Shown: positions 17,798 to 27,203, numbered from the stretch's first letter. The stretch: DNA of 64,000 nt from Polaromonas sp. SP1 (GCF_003711205.1 NZ_CP031013.1:3080501-3144500); one strand, 5' to 3'. Translations and numbers: made by a program. Notes: generated by a model from the letters alone, not told the origin.

Positions 17798-17804
17798 TTT
17801 AGCC

Positions 17805-19799
17805 ATGACCAAAGCCCACGAATTCGACCCCCAACTGCTCAGCGAAGTCGCCGCCTTGCCCGCCTTACCCGGCGTGTACCGCTACTTCGACGCGGAAGGC
17901 GGTGTGCTTTACGTCGGCAAGGCGCGCAACCTGAAGAAGCGGGTCTCCAACTACTTCCAGAAGAACCACGGCGGCACGCGCATCGGCCACATGGTGACCA
18001 GGATCGCCCGCATGGAAACCACGGTGGTGCGCTCGGAAGCCGAAGCGCTGCTGCTGGAAAACAACCTGATCAAAACGCTGAACCCGAAGTTCAACATCCT
18101 GTTTAGGGACGACAAGAGCTACCCCTACCTCAAGCTGACGGGCGCACGCGCGCCGGAGGAAGGCGCAGCGCCCACGGCCGCCGTCTTTCCGCGCATTGCC
18201 TACTACCGCGGTGCGGTCGAGAAAAAGCACCGCTACTTCGGCCCTTACCCCAGCGCCTGGGCGGTGAAAGACACCATCTTGCTGCTGCAAAAAGTCTTCA
18301 GGCTGCGCACCTGTGAAGACACGGTGTTCAACAACCGCACCCGGCCCTGTTTGCTGTACCAGATCAAACGCTGCTCCGCGCCGTGCGTGGGGCATGTGTC
18401 GCCCGAGCAGTATGCGCTGGACACGGCCAATGCCGAACGGTTTTTGCAAGGTCAGGCGCAGGACATCCTGACCGAGCTCGAGCGAAAAATGCTGGCGCAT
18501 GCTGACAAACTGGAATTTGAGCAGGCGGCGGAATTGCGCAACCAGATGTCGGCGCTGTCCAAGGTGCTGCACCAGCAGTCCATGGAAATCGGCGGCGACA
18601 AGGATGTCGACATCCTGGCGGTGAAGGTGCAGGGCGGCAAGGCCTGCGTCAACCTGGCCATGGTGCGCGGCGGCCGCCACCTGGGCGACAGGGCGTACTT
18701 CCCGAGCCATGTGGAGAACGCGACCGATGTGGCGGCGCTGGATGCGGAAATGGATGCGGATGCAAGGCAAGCCACGCAAACCGGGGCAGGCGGTGAAGGC
18801 GCTGCGGTGTCGCCCGTGCCCGCCGTTGCAGGCAAGTCGCTGGAGGCGCTGGTGCTTGAAGCCTTTATCGCGCAGCACTACATCGACGTGCCCGTTCCTC
18901 CCACCCTGGTGTGCAGCGAGCCCGTCGACAAAGAGCTGATGGAGGCGCTGAGCGCGCAGACCGGCACCAAGGTCACGGCCATCCACCAGCCGCGTGAGCA
19001 GCGCCGCATCTGGCTGGAGATGGCGCAGAAAAACGCCGGCCTGCAACTGGCGCGGCTGCTGGCTGAGCAGGGCTCGCAGCAGGCGCGTACGCGTGCGCTG
19101 GCCGAGGCGCTGGATTTGCCGCTCGACAACCTGGATGCGCTGCGCATCGAATGCTTTGACATCTCGCACACGGCGGGTGAGTCGACGCAAGCCTCATGCG
19201 TGGTGTTCCAGGAGCACAAGATGGTCAACAGCGAGTACCGCCGCTACAACATCGAAGGCATCACGCCCGGCGACGACTACGCCGCCATGCGCCAGGTGCT
19301 GACGCGCCGCTACACGCGCCTGGCCGAGGCCGCGCGCAACGGCGAGGCCAAACTGCCCGACCTGGTGCTGGTCGACGGCGGCAAGGGGCAGGTATCGATG
19401 GCGCGCGAGGTGTTTGAAGAGCTCGGCCTGGACCTGGGGCTGATTGCCGGCGTTGAAAAGGGCGAGGGCCGCAAGGTCGGCCTGGAAGAGCTGGTGTTTG
19501 CCGACGGGCGCGACAAGGTCTATTTAGGGCGGGATTCGGCCGCGCTGATGCTGATTGCGCAGATCCGCGACGAAGCCCACCGCTTTGCCATCACCGGAAT
19601 GCGGGCCAAACGCGCCAAGGTGAGGGTGGGCGGCAGCAAGCTTGAAGACATCGCTGGGATAGGGCCCAAGCGTCGGGCCAGCCTGCTGCAGCGCTTCGGC
19701 GGCATTCGCGGCATCGCGTCGGCCAGCGCCGAAGACATTGCCACGGTGGACGGTATTTCGAAAGACCTGGCCGAAGAAATCTACCGCGCCTTGCATTGA
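17805..19799 (+). CDS. uvrC: UvrABC excision nuclease subunit C
   Basis: This 664-residue protein makes both incisions in nucleotide excision repair with UvrB. The domain order is normal. A GIY-YIG nuclease is at the N-terminus ([27 protein letters not shown]). A UVR motif near residue 230 ([14 protein letters not shown]) contacts UvrB. The RNase H-like nuclease domain ([22 protein letters not shown]) follows, and a tandem helix-hairpin-helix is at the end ([21 protein letters not shown]). The ATG at 17805 is chosen from the family N-terminus. Divergent from earP; the two starts are 27 bases apart. Confidence 0.97.
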   Translation: MTKAHEFDPQLLSEVAALPALPGVYRYFDAEGGVLYVGKARNLKKRVSNYFQKNHGGTRIGHMVTRIARMETTVVRSEAEALLLENNLIKTLNPKFNILFRDDKSYPYLKLTGARAPEEGAAPTAAVFPRIAYYRGAVEKKHRYFGPYPSAWAVKDTILLLQKVFRLRTCEDTVFNNRTRPCLLYQIKRCSAPCVGHVSPEQYALDTANAERFLQGQAQDILTELERKMLAHADKLEFEQAAELRNQMSALSKVLHQQSMEIGGDKDVDILAVKVQGGKACVNLAMVRGGRHLGDRAYFPSHVENATDVAALDAEMDADARQATQTGAGGEGAAVSPVPAVAGKSLEALVLEAFIAQHYIDVPVPPTLVCSEPVDKELMEALSAQTGTKVTAIHQPREQRRIWLEMAQKNAGLQLARLLAEQGSQQARTRALAEALDLPLDNLDALRIECFDISHTAGESTQASCVVFQEHKMVNSEYRRYNIEGITPGDDYAAMRQVLTRRYTRLAEAARNGEAKLPDLVLVDGGKGQVSMAREVFEELGLDLGLIAGVEKGEGRKVGLEELVFADGRDKVYLGRDSAALMLIAQIRDEAHRFAITGMRAKRAKVRVGGSKLEDIAGIGPKRRASLLQRFGGIRGIASASAEDIATVDGISKDLAEEIYRALH

Positions 19800-19892
19800 A
19801 CGCCAGACGTATTTGAGCAACGGAAACCGCCGTTTTGGTGCGCATTGCACCGCCATCCGGCAGGATGGTGCGGCTCATGCCAAAATCAGCGC

Positions 19893-20459
19893 ATGTTTTT
19901 AACCATCCCCACGCTGATGACCTGGACCCGCATTGTTGCGATTCCGCTGATCGTGGGGGTGTTCTACCTGAACATCGCCCCGACGGACCGCAACCTGATT
20001 GCGACCGTGATGTTTGTCGTTTTCGCCGCCACCGACTGGCTGGACGGCTTTCTGGCCCGCAAGCTCAACCAGACGTCCTCCTTCGGCGCCTTCCTCGATC
20101 CGGTGGCCGACAAGTTCCTGGTTTGCGCCTCCCTGCTGGTGCTGGTCCACCTGCAGCGTGCCGATGTATTTGTCGCGCTCATCATCATCGGCCGTGAGAT
20201 CGCCATCTCCGCGCTGCGTGAATGGATGGCGCTGATTGGCGCCACCAAGAGTGTGGCGGTGCACATGCTAGGCAAGGTCAAGACCACGGTGCAGATGGTG
20301 GCCATCCCCTTCCTGCTGTTCCACGGCACCTTGTTTGGCGTGATCGACACGCAGTTGTGGGGCACCTGGCTGATCTGGATCTCCGCCATCCTCACGGTGT
20401 GGTCCATGATTTATTACCTGCAAAAAGCCATTCCGGAAATCCGGGCGCGCGCCAAATAG
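19893..20459 (+). CDS. pgsA: CDP-diacylglycerol-glycerol-3-phosphate 3-phosphatidyltransferase
   Basis: This 188-residue inner-membrane enzyme makes phosphatidylglycerol phosphate, the committed step to phosphatidylglycerol and cardiolipin. The CDP-alcohol phosphatidyltransferase motif DWLDGFLARKLNQTS..GAFLDPVADK contains the Asp residues that bind metal and substrate (DGxxAR-x8-GxxxDxxxD). Four to six membrane segments are visible. The ATG at 19893 (MFLTIPTLMTWTRI) matches the family start. uvrC-pgsA is a frequent gene order in proteobacteria. Confidence 0.96.
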   Translation: MFLTIPTLMTWTRIVAIPLIVGVFYLNIAPTDRNLIATVMFVVFAATDWLDGFLARKLNQTSSFGAFLDPVADKFLVCASLLVLVHLQRADVFVALIIIGREIAISALREWMALIGATKSVAVHMLGKVKTTVQMVAIPFLLFHGTLFGVIDTQLWGTWLIWISAILTVWSMIYYLQKAIPEIRARAK

Positions 20460-20481
20460 CCCTGTCTTTTAAAGCCGAGTC

Positions 20482-21399
20482 TTGAGTTCTTCATCTTCTC
20501 CCGGTGCGCTGATCCGGGCCATGCCCGCCGTGTTCGTCCTGATCTGGAGCACCGGTTTCATCGTTGCCAAGTACGGCCTGCCTTACGCACCGCCGCTGAC
20601 CTTCCTGGCCATCCGCTATTTCCTGTCCATCGCCTGCTTCCTGGTCTGGATCGCCCTGGCCCGCGCCGCCTGGCCGCAAAGCCGTCAGCAATGGCTGCAC
20701 CTGGCCGTGACCGGCGTGCTGATGCATGCGGCCTACCTTGGCGGTGTCTGGGTGGCCGTCAAAGCCGGCATGGGCTCGGGCTTGACGGCGCTCATCGTGG
20801 GCCTGCAACCTGTACTCACGGCGCTGTGGGTGTCGTGGATCGCGCAAGGAAGTGATGCAGGGGAGGGCGCCAAAGTCAGCAAGCGCCAATGGGCCGGCCT
20901 GGCGCTGGGCCTGGGCGGCCTGCTGCTGGTGGTGTCGCGCAAATTCGGCACGGGCACCGAGGTCACGGCGCTGACACTGGCCTGCACCGTGTTCGCCCTC
21001 ATCAGCATCACCGCCGGCACGCTGTATCAAAAGCGCTTCATGAAACCCACCGATGTGCGCACGGCCAATGTGATCCAGCTGGCGGCCGCTTTTGTGGTGA
21101 CGCTGCCGCTGGCGCTGTTCGAAACCGAGGCCATCACCTGGAATGTCCACTTTCTGGGCGCCATGGCCTGGTCGGTGCTGGCGCTCACGCTGGGCGGCAG
21201 CTCGTTGCTGTACCTGCTGATCCAGCGCGGCGCGGCAACGTCGGTCACCAGCCTGCTTTACCTGGTGCCGCCCACCACCGCCCTGATGGCATGGCTGCTA
21301 TTTGATGAGCCCATCACCGTGACCACGGTGGTCGGCACCGCCCTCACGGCGCTGGGCGTGAGCCTCGTGGTGCGGCCCGCGAAGCCGCAGGCCGCGTAG
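20482..21399 (+). CDS. EamA/DMT-family exporter
   Basis: This 305-residue inner-membrane protein has ten predicted helices arranged as two EamA halves (PAVFVLIWSTGFIVAKYGL at the start; MAWSVLALTLGGSSLLYLLIQRG and PPTTALMAWLLFDEPIT in the second half). Drug/metabolite transporters of this type usually export amino acids or other small metabolites. The likely start is TTG at 20482; an ATG at 20521 would remove 13 residues but keep all helices. Its 3' end overlaps the convergent LysR gene by 56 bases. Confidence 0.83.
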   Translation: MSSSSSPGALIRAMPAVFVLIWSTGFIVAKYGLPYAPPLTFLAIRYFLSIACFLVWIALARAAWPQSRQQWLHLAVTGVLMHAAYLGGVWVAVKAGMGSGLTALIVGLQPVLTALWVSWIAQGSDAGEGAKVSKRQWAGLALGLGGLLLVVSRKFGTGTEVTALTLACTVFALISITAGTLYQKRFMKPTDVRTANVIQLAAAFVVTLPLALFETEAITWNVHFLGAMAWSVLALTLGGSSLLYLLIQRGAATSVTSLLYLVPPTTALMAWLLFDEPITVTTVVGTALTALGVSLVVRPAKPQAA

Positions 21400-22321
21400 T
21401 TTTCCAGGGCGTACTCTGGAACTGCGCCACCAGGTAGTCGATCAGCAGGCGAATGCGCCTGGGCTGATCGGTATGGTAGGGCGCCAACCAGTGAATGTCG
21501 GCATCGGGCATGGAATAAGCCGGCAGCATGCGCACCAGTTCACCTGACGCAAGCTGGGGCGCGATGTCCCAGAGGCTGCGCAGCATGATGCCGCGGCCAT
21601 CCAGGCACCAGTCGCGCACCAGCTCACCCGAGTTGCTGGACAGCGGGCCGTGCACCCGCACGCGCGCCGGCGCCTTGTCGCGCTCCCTGTGCAAGGGCCA
21701 TACATCAAAACGCCGGCCCGTGGTGTTGCCGTTCTCCCGCACGATCAGGCAGGCGTGGTCCTGCAGCGCCTCCAGGCTGGCCGGCGCGCCGTGCTGCTTG
21801 ATGTAGCGGGGCGAGGCCACGAGGACGCGCTGGTTGCGTGCCAGCCGCCGTGACACCCATTGCGCCGCCTGCTTGCCCTCCACCGACCAGAGCCAGATGG
21901 CGCCGTCAAACCCATCAATCGAAAGATCGGGCAACTGCTCGGTGAGCTGCAGCTGGATTTCGATGCGCGGGTAGCGCTCCTGAAAGCTGGCGAGCGCCGG
22001 CCCCAGCCACAGGCGGCCAAACCCGAAGGTCGCGGCCAGGCGGATCAATCCCGTCGGCTCCGCTTTGCGCTCCTGCAGTTCCGACTCAAGCGCGGTGAAG
22101 CCCTGCAGCAGGACTTGTGCGCGTTCGCATACCGTCTCTCCCTCGGCCGTGGGGCTCACTCGCCGCGTGGTTCGCTGAAAGAGCCGCTGGCCCAGTTTGG
22201 CTTCCAGGGCGGCAAGCCGTTTGGTCACGACCGGCGGCGCCACGTCGAGGGCGAGTGCGGCCGCGCTCAGGCTTCCGCCGTCGCGAACCGCCAGGACAAG
22301 TTCAAGGTCGCTGCGTTCCAT
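21344..22321 (-). CDS. LysR-type transcriptional regulator
   Basis: This 325-residue regulator has an N-terminal winged helix (residues 2-60; SLSAAALALDVAPPVVTKRLAALEAKLGQRLFQRTTRRVSPT) and a periplasmic-binding-like effector domain from about residue 90. Its C-terminal tail (SRAAPRGSRPAP) is read from DNA that also encodes the end of the convergent DMT gene. It is divergent from the hydrolase-tartrate dehydrogenase pair. In E. coli the related gene dmlA is controlled by the neighbouring LysR protein DmlR, so control of the divergent genes is likely but inferred. Confidence 0.88.
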   Translation of the reverse strand: MERSDLELVLAVRDGGSLSAAALALDVAPPVVTKRLAALEAKLGQRLFQRTTRRVSPTAEGETVCERAQVLLQGFTALESELQERKAEPTGLIRLAATFGFGRLWLGPALASFQERYPRIEIQLQLTEQLPDLSIDGFDGAIWLWSVEGKQAAQWVSRRLARNQRVLVASPRYIKQHGAPASLEALQDHACLIVRENGNTTGRRFDVWPLHRERDKAPARVRVHGPLSSNSGELVRDWCLDGRGIMLRSLWDIAPQLASGELVRMLPAYSMPDADIHWLAPYHTDQPRRIRLLIDYLVAQFQSTPWKTTRPAASRAAPRGSRPAP

Positions 22322-22337
22322 TTGTGCCTAAAAGGAA

Positions 22338-22357
22338 ATAATCGATTGCCGGATTAT
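22338..22357. promoter_or_regulatory. LysR-type operator candidate
   Basis: ATAATC (22338-22343) and GATTAT (22352-22357) form a perfect dyad with an eight-base centre, close to the T-N11-A pattern bound by LysR-type regulators. It lies 16 bases upstream of the lysR start and about 100 bases before the divergent hydrolase gene, where autoregulation and activation sites are usually found. Confidence 0.5.
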
Positions 22358-22454
22358 TGCTTGAATCAAAACCGTATCTTCTACAGAATTGGCGCCATGA
22401 TCAAACGTGCATGGCGGCGGGCAAGCAGTGCCTCAAGAGAATCAAGGGCAATCG

Positions 22455-23333
22455 ATGTTTGAAGGTTTTTCATCACGCGACGTGGAAGGTCCCGCGGGAA
22501 AGCTGCGTACGCTGCAAGGTGGCAGCGGCGTCCCATTGTTGTTGCTGCACGGGCACCCGCAAACCCATGTGATGTGGCATGCCGTGGCCGGTGAGTTGGC
22601 CAAGGGTTTCACCGTGGTGATGATGGATTTGCGCGGTTACGGGGATTCGGTCCGGGCCGCCGGTGACGCGGAGCATCAGGCTTATTCAAAGCGCGCCATG
22701 GCGCAGGACGCCATGGCTGTCATGAAAGCCTATGGCTTCGACCGCTTTCAGGTGCTCGCCCACGACCGCGGCGCGCGGGTGGCGCATCGCCTCGCGCTCG
22801 ACCACCCGGCTGCAGTCGAGCGTCTCATGTTGCTGGACATCGCCCCGACATTGGCCATGTACGACAACACCTCGGACGCTTTTGCACGCGCTTACTGGCA
22901 CTGGTTCTTTTTGATCCAGCCGCCGCCTTTGCCCGAGGCCTTGATCGAATCCGATCCGGTGCGCTATCTGCGCAGCGTGATGGGCAAGCGCCATGCGGGC
23001 CTGGCGGCTTTTGCGCCTGCCGCGCTGGCTGAATACGAACGCTGTGCGCAGATACCCGGCACCGCCGCCAGCATTTGCGAAGACTACCGGGCCTCCGCCA
23101 CCATCGACCTGGCGCACGACCGTACGGACGTCGCGGCCGGTTTGCGCCTGGCGCAACCGCTGCGGGTGTTATGGGGCCAGCATGGCGCGGTGGGCCAATG
23201 CTTTGATGTCATGAGTCTCTGGCGCGACCGCGCGAAAGATGTTTCGGGCCGGAGCCTGCCATGCGGCCACTACATCGCAGAAGAAGCGCCGGCGCTGTTG
23301 CTGGCCGAAGCACTGGATTTTTTCAAGCCCTGA
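22455..23333 (+). CDS. Alpha/beta hydrolase related to fluoroacetate/haloacetate dehalogenase
   Basis: This 292-residue cytoplasmic alpha/beta hydrolase has the oxyanion-hole motif LLLLHGHPQTHVMWH, nucleophile region LAHDRGARVAHRLALDHP with Asp as nucleophile and the following Arg pair, YWHWFFLIQPPPLPE with the His-Trp of the halide pocket, CEDYRASATIDL, and a C-terminal GHYIAEEAP His. These residues correspond to those of fluoroacetate dehalogenase, which cleaves C-F bonds, although many relatives are epoxide hydrolases or broad haloacid dehalogenases. The ATG at 22455 follows AAGGG at seven bases. It is probably in an operon with the dehydrogenase 63 bases downstream. Confidence 0.82.
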   Translation: MFEGFSSRDVEGPAGKLRTLQGGSGVPLLLLHGHPQTHVMWHAVAGELAKGFTVVMMDLRGYGDSVRAAGDAEHQAYSKRAMAQDAMAVMKAYGFDRFQVLAHDRGARVAHRLALDHPAAVERLMLLDIAPTLAMYDNTSDAFARAYWHWFFLIQPPPLPEALIESDPVRYLRSVMGKRHAGLAAFAPAALAEYERCAQIPGTAASICEDYRASATIDLAHDRTDVAAGLRLAQPLRVLWGQHGAVGQCFDVMSLWRDRAKDVSGRSLPCGHYIAEEAPALLLAEALDFFKP

Positions 23334-23396
23334 ATCAACGGCCCTCAACAGGCCCATCGCGGTCAACCCCATTCAACCCAATCCAAAAGGACCATC

Positions 23397-24503
23397 ATGA
23401 GCAAGAGCACCGGAAAAAAACGCATCGCAGTCATCGCAGGCGACGGCATCGGCAAAGAGGTCATGCCGGAGGGCGTGCGTGTGCTCGAGGCCGCGGCCGT
23501 CAAATACGGCATTGATTTGCAGTTTGACCACTTTGACTTTTCAAGCTGGGACTACTTCGAAAAGCACGGCAAGATGATGCCGGACAACTGGAAGGACCAG
23601 ATCGGCGGGCACGACGCGATTTATTTCGGCGCCGTGGGTTGGCCCGAGAAGATCGCCGACCATGTGTCGCTGTGGGGTTCGCTGCTTTTGTTCAGGCGCG
23701 AATTTGACCAGTACATCAACCTCAGGCCGGCGCGGCTCATGCCAGGCATCATTGCGCCGGTGGTCCGGCGTGACGGCAGCGCACGCCAGCCCGGCGAAAT
23801 AGATTTTTACATCGTCCGTGAAAACACCGAGGGCGAATACTCGAGTATTGGCGGAAGGGCTTTTCCCGGCACGGAGCGCGAGTTTGTGCTGCAGGAATCG
23901 GTCTTCACCCGCATTGGCGTAGACCGCGTGCTGAAGTTTGCGTTCGAGCTGGCGCAGTCGCGGCCCAAAAAGCATTTGACGAGCGCCACCAAATCCAACG
24001 GCATTTCCATTTCGATGCCGTACTGGGATGAGCGCGTGGCCGAGATGGCCAAAAGTTATCCGGGCATCCGGCTGGACAAATTTCACATCGACATCCTGAC
24101 GGCGCACTTTGTGCAGCGGCCCGACTTTTTCGATGTGGTCGTGGCAAGCAATCTGTTCGGCGACATCCTGAGCGATCTCGGGCCGGCCTGTACCGGCACC
24201 ATCGGCATCGCGCCCAGCGCCAACCTGAACCCCGAGCGCAAATTCCCCTCGCTGTTCGAACCGGTGCACGGCTCGGCGCCCGACATTGCCGGCCGCAATA
24301 TCGCCAACCCCATCGGGCAGATGTGGTGCGGCGCGATGATGCTGGAGTTCCTCGGGCACAAGGATGCGCACGACGGCATCCTTGCCGCGATTGAAAAGGT
24401 ATTGAGCCCCGGAAGCGGCGCGCCGCGCACCCCGGACCTGGGCGGAAATGCCGGCACAACGGACCTCGGCAAGGCTGTGGCGGCCGCTGTTTCGGCGGCC
24501 TGA
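23397..24503 (+). CDS. ttuC: Tartrate / D-malate dehydrogenase (TtuC/DmlA family)
   Basis: This 368-residue protein belongs to the isocitrate/isopropylmalate dehydrogenase family and would oxidatively decarboxylate D-malate or tartrate with NAD+ and a divalent metal. Visible sites include VIAGDGIGKEVMPEGV at the N-terminus, the substrate segment FYIVRENTEGEYSSIGG, SNLFGDILSDLGP with metal-binding Asp residues, and the nucleotide loop EPVHGSAPDIAGRNIANP. The combination with a divergent LysR gene resembles dmlR-dmlA of E. coli. AAAGGA precedes the ATG. A weak hairpin (AAACCG/CGGTTT with T run, 24503-24527) follows the stop. Confidence 0.88.
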   Translation: MSKSTGKKRIAVIAGDGIGKEVMPEGVRVLEAAAVKYGIDLQFDHFDFSSWDYFEKHGKMMPDNWKDQIGGHDAIYFGAVGWPEKIADHVSLWGSLLLFRREFDQYINLRPARLMPGIIAPVVRRDGSARQPGEIDFYIVRENTEGEYSSIGGRAFPGTEREFVLQESVFTRIGVDRVLKFAFELAQSRPKKHLTSATKSNGISISMPYWDERVAEMAKSYPGIRLDKFHIDILTAHFVQRPDFFDVVVASNLFGDILSDLGPACTGTIGIAPSANLNPERKFPSLFEPVHGSAPDIAGRNIANPIGQMWCGAMMLEFLGHKDAHDGILAAIEKVLSPGSGAPRTPDLGGNAGTTDLGKAVAAAVSAA

Positions 24504-24565
24504 AACCGCCATAAAGACGGTTTTTGTCAAGCATGAAAATTACACATCATGCTTACGATTAAGTC

Positions 24566-24593
24566 CTGAAAGCGTTAAAAAAGCGTCTAGAAT
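24566..24593 (+). promoter_or_regulatory. hupB promoter candidate
   Basis: A -10 TAGAAT at 24588-24593 has a weak -35 (CTGAAA at 24566-24571) 16 bases upstream. The next 180 bases before hupB have no other gene. The remainder of the 269-base gap between the dehydrogenase gene and hupB is AT-rich leader. Confidence 0.4.
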
Positions 24594-24772
24594 CCGCCTC
24601 CGCACGTTGTAAAAACTTGCTGCTGTATTGACAGGTTAGAAGTCCATGGCTCTAATTGGAATCAGCAGAAAACCTGCACATGCCGCTCCCGCTGACACGC
24701 TCACCACAGTGTCCCGGGAGATATTTTTTAGAGACAACCAGATTAACTTTTTTTATCAACGAGGGGCTCCTT

Positions 24773-25045
24773 GTGAACAAGACCGAACTGATCGAGCACA
24801 TTGCCAAGCATGCTGATATTTCCAAAGCTGCCGCCACGCGCGCACTGGAGTCAACCATTGGCGCTGTGAAAACAACCCTGAAAAAAGGAGGCTCCGTGTC
24901 TCTGGTGGGTTTTGGTACTTTTGCAGTGGGCAAACGCGCTGCTCGCACCGGCCGCAATCCGCGCACCGGCGATGCGATTAAAATCAAGGCAGCCAAGGTT
25001 CCAAAGTTCCGTCCGGGCAAAGCGCTCAAGGATGCTTTGAACTGA
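24773..25045 (+). CDS. hupB: DNA-binding protein HU
   Basis: This 90-residue histone-like protein starts with GTG, giving [35 protein letters not shown] lies seven bases upstream. The DNA-binding arm includes [26 protein letters not shown] with the intercalating Pro. HU dimers bend and compact DNA and support replication, recombination and repair. It is followed 17 bases later by tRNA-Val and then ppiD, an arrangement common in Burkholderiales. Confidence 0.96.
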   Translation: MNKTELIEHIAKHADISKAAATRALESTIGAVKTTLKKGGSVSLVGFGTFAVGKRAARTGRNPRTGDAIKIKAAKVPKFRPGKALKDALN

Positions 25046-25062
25046 GATGAACGTTTGACGTG

Positions 25063-25138
25063 GGGTGCTTAGCTCAGTTGGTAGAGCAGCGCCCTTACAC
25101 GGCGTAGGTCGGCGGTTCGAGCCCGTCAGCACCCACCA
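25063..25138 (+). tRNA. tRNA-Val (anticodon TAC)
   Basis: The acceptor stem GGGTGCT pairs with AGCACCC, discriminator A, and CCA is encoded. The D arm AGCTCAGTTGGTAGAGC, anticodon loop with TAC, and T loop GGTTCGAGCC are all intact. The length is 76 bases including CCA. Confidence 0.97.
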
Positions 25139-25144
25139 CCCACG

Positions 25145-25175
25145 AAAAAAAGGCGAACATGGTTCGCCTTTTTTG
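25145..25175 (+). terminator. Terminator after hupB/tRNA-Val
   Basis: GGCGAAC (25152-25158) pairs with GTTCGCC (25162-25168) around a three-base loop, followed by a run of six T. Confidence 0.85.
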
Positions 25176-25227
25176 TTGTTGGGGCGGGGTTTTTTTGCCA
25201 GTAAAGCAGTCGTACAGGAAATTCGAG

Positions 25228-27168
25228 ATGTTTGATTTCATTCGCAAGCACACCAAAGTCACCATGGCGCTGCTGTTTTTGCTGATCGTGCCGTCCTTTA
25301 TTTTGTTCGGCCTTGACGGCTACAACCAGTCAAGGGACAAGGGTGCGGTGGTTGCCAAGGTCGACGGCAAGGACATCATCCAGTCGGAGTGGGACCAGGC
25401 GCACCAGCGTGAAGTTGAAAGGCTGCGCGTCACCATGCCTTCGCTGGACCCGAAGTTGCTGGACTCCCCCGAAGCGCGCTATACGGTGCTGGAGCGGCTG
25501 GTGCGTGACCGCGTGATTGCGGCGGCAGCCGACAAGTTCAAACTTGCCACGAGCGACCAGCGCCTGGCGCGCGAGCTGCAGCAGACTCCCGAGATCGCCT
25601 CGCTGCGCCGCCCGGACGGCAGCCTCGACATGGATCGTTACCGCGCGCTGCTGGCCAACCAGGGCATGAGCCCTGAAATGTTTGAAGCCAACCTGCGCGC
25701 CGACCTGTCCAATCGCCAGGTGCTCGTCGGCATTGGCGCCAGCGGCTTTTCCGCCAACGCTGCTGCGGACATGGCGCTGAACGCCTATTTCGAAAAACGT
25801 GAAGTCCAGCTGGCCCGTTTCAGTGTTGCCGACTTCGCCGCCAAACTGAGCCCGACGGATGCGGATCTTGAGCAGTTCTACAAGACCAACGAAAAGCTCT
25901 TTCAGGCGCCCGAACAGGCCAGCATTGAGTATGTGCAGCTTGACCTGGACTCCATCAAGAAAGGCCTGACGGTCAATGAGGCGGACCTCAAGACCTACTA
26001 TGAACAGAATGCCCAGCGGCTCAGCGGCACCGAGGAGCGCAGGGCCAGCCACATCCTGATTGCATCCCCGAAAACCGCCCCTGCCGCCGACCGTGAAAAA
26101 GCCAGGGCGAAAGCGCAAGAGCTGCTGGCGCTGGTGAAGAAATCACCCGACACTTTCGCCGACGTGGCGCGCAAGAATTCTCAGGACCCGGGCTCCGCAC
26201 CCAATGGCGGCGACCTTGATTTCTTTGCCCGCGGTTCCATGGTCAAGCCTTTTGAGGATGCCGCTTTTTCGATGAAGAAGGGCGACATCAGCGACGTCGT
26301 GGAGTCCGAGTTCGGCTATCACGTGATCAAGCTGACCGACGTCAAGGCGCCGAAGCAGCGCAGCTTCGAGGAAATGAAACCGGAACTGGAAGCCGAACTC
26401 AAAAAGCAGCAGGCCCAGAAGAAGTTTTCGGAGACAGCGGACGCTTTTACCAATGGCGTCTATGAGCAGTCTGACAGCCTCAAGCCGGTCGCGGAACGCC
26501 TGAAGCTGGAAATCAAGTCGGCCGCCAGGGTCACGCGCCAGCCTGAGGCCGGCGCCACCGGCGTACTGGCAAATCCGAAGTTCCTCGGCGCACTGTTCGC
26601 CGCTGATGCCGTCGAGAAAAAGCGCAACACGGAAGCTATTGAAGTGGCGCCAAACCAGTTGGTCTCGGGCCGGATTGTGCAGCACACCCCGGCGCGCACC
26701 CAGCCTTTCGCAGAGGTCAAAGACCAGGTGCGCCAGCGCTGGCTGGCCCAGCGCGGCGCAGAAGAAGCCCGCAAGGAAGGCACGGCGAAGCTGGCCGCCT
26801 GGAAGGCCGCCCCTGCGTCCGCCACCGGCCTGTCGGCGCCTGTTGTTGTGTCGCGGGAGCAAACGCAGCAGCTGCCGCCCCCGGTGATCGATGCCGCGTT
26901 GCGCGTGGATGGGGCCGCCTTGCCGGGCTTTGCAGGTGTCGATCTGGGCACCCAGGGTTACGCCATCGTCAAGGTGGACAAAGTCGTGGCCCGTGATGTG
27001 CCGGTGGAGGCGGCTGCCAAACAACAGCGCAACCAGTACGCACAGTGGTGGACATCCGCTGAAAGCCTGGCTTATTACAACGGCTTGAAAGAGCGCTTCA
27101 AGGCCGAAATCCTGGTGGCCAAGCCGGCGCCGGATGCGGCAAACGCGCAAGAAGCCGCAACGCGATAA
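25228..27168 (+). CDS. ppiD: Periplasmic folding chaperone PpiD (SurA N-terminal and parvulin domains)
   Basis: This 646-residue protein is anchored in the inner membrane by one helix (residues 12-34, VTMALLFLLIVPSFILFGLDG) with the rest in the periplasm. A SurA_N-like chaperone region follows, then a parvulin domain at about residues 265-360 (RRASHILIA; SQDPGSAPNGGDLDFFARGSMVKPFEDAAFSMKKGDISDVVESEFGYHVIKL), and a C-terminal SurA-like arm. It assists folding of proteins leaving the Sec translocon. The ATG at 25228 is preceded by AGGAA. It is separated from the tRNA-Val terminator by about 50 bases. Confidence 0.92.
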   Translation: MFDFIRKHTKVTMALLFLLIVPSFILFGLDGYNQSRDKGAVVAKVDGKDIIQSEWDQAHQREVERLRVTMPSLDPKLLDSPEARYTVLERLVRDRVIAAAADKFKLATSDQRLARELQQTPEIASLRRPDGSLDMDRYRALLANQGMSPEMFEANLRADLSNRQVLVGIGASGFSANAAADMALNAYFEKREVQLARFSVADFAAKLSPTDADLEQFYKTNEKLFQAPEQASIEYVQLDLDSIKKGLTVNEADLKTYYEQNAQRLSGTEERRASHILIASPKTAPAADREKARAKAQELLALVKKSPDTFADVARKNSQDPGSAPNGGDLDFFARGSMVKPFEDAAFSMKKGDISDVVESEFGYHVIKLTDVKAPKQRSFEEMKPELEAELKKQQAQKKFSETADAFTNGVYEQSDSLKPVAERLKLEIKSAARVTRQPEAGATGVLANPKFLGALFAADAVEKKRNTEAIEVAPNQLVSGRIVQHTPARTQPFAEVKDQVRQRWLAQRGAEEARKEGTAKLAAWKAAPASATGLSAPVVVSREQTQQLPPPVIDAALRVDGAALPGFAGVDLGTQGYAIVKVDKVVARDVPVEAAAKQQRNQYAQWWTSAESLAYYNGLKERFKAEILVAKPAPDAANAQEAATR

Positions 27169-27187
27169 ACACTGGCAGCTTTCCCGC

Positions 27188-27193
27188 TATAAT
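27188..27193 (+). promoter_or_regulatory. tRNA-His -10 promoter element
   Basis: A perfect TATAAT at 27188-27193 ends ten bases before the tRNA-His 5' end. The -35 region lies at the very end of ppiD and is weak. Confidence 0.55.
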
Positions 27194-27203
27194 CTAGGGC
27201 TCC

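Noticed and set aside
17076..17804. Extension of uvrC by 243 codons upstream
   Set aside because: The extra part is antisense to earP and unrelated to UvrC; the family N-terminus begins at 17805.
21296..21312. GCTATTTGATGAGC in the DMT exporter gene as a repeat copy
   Set aside because: No inverted arm and no tail; the residues WLLFDEPIT are the usual family sequence.
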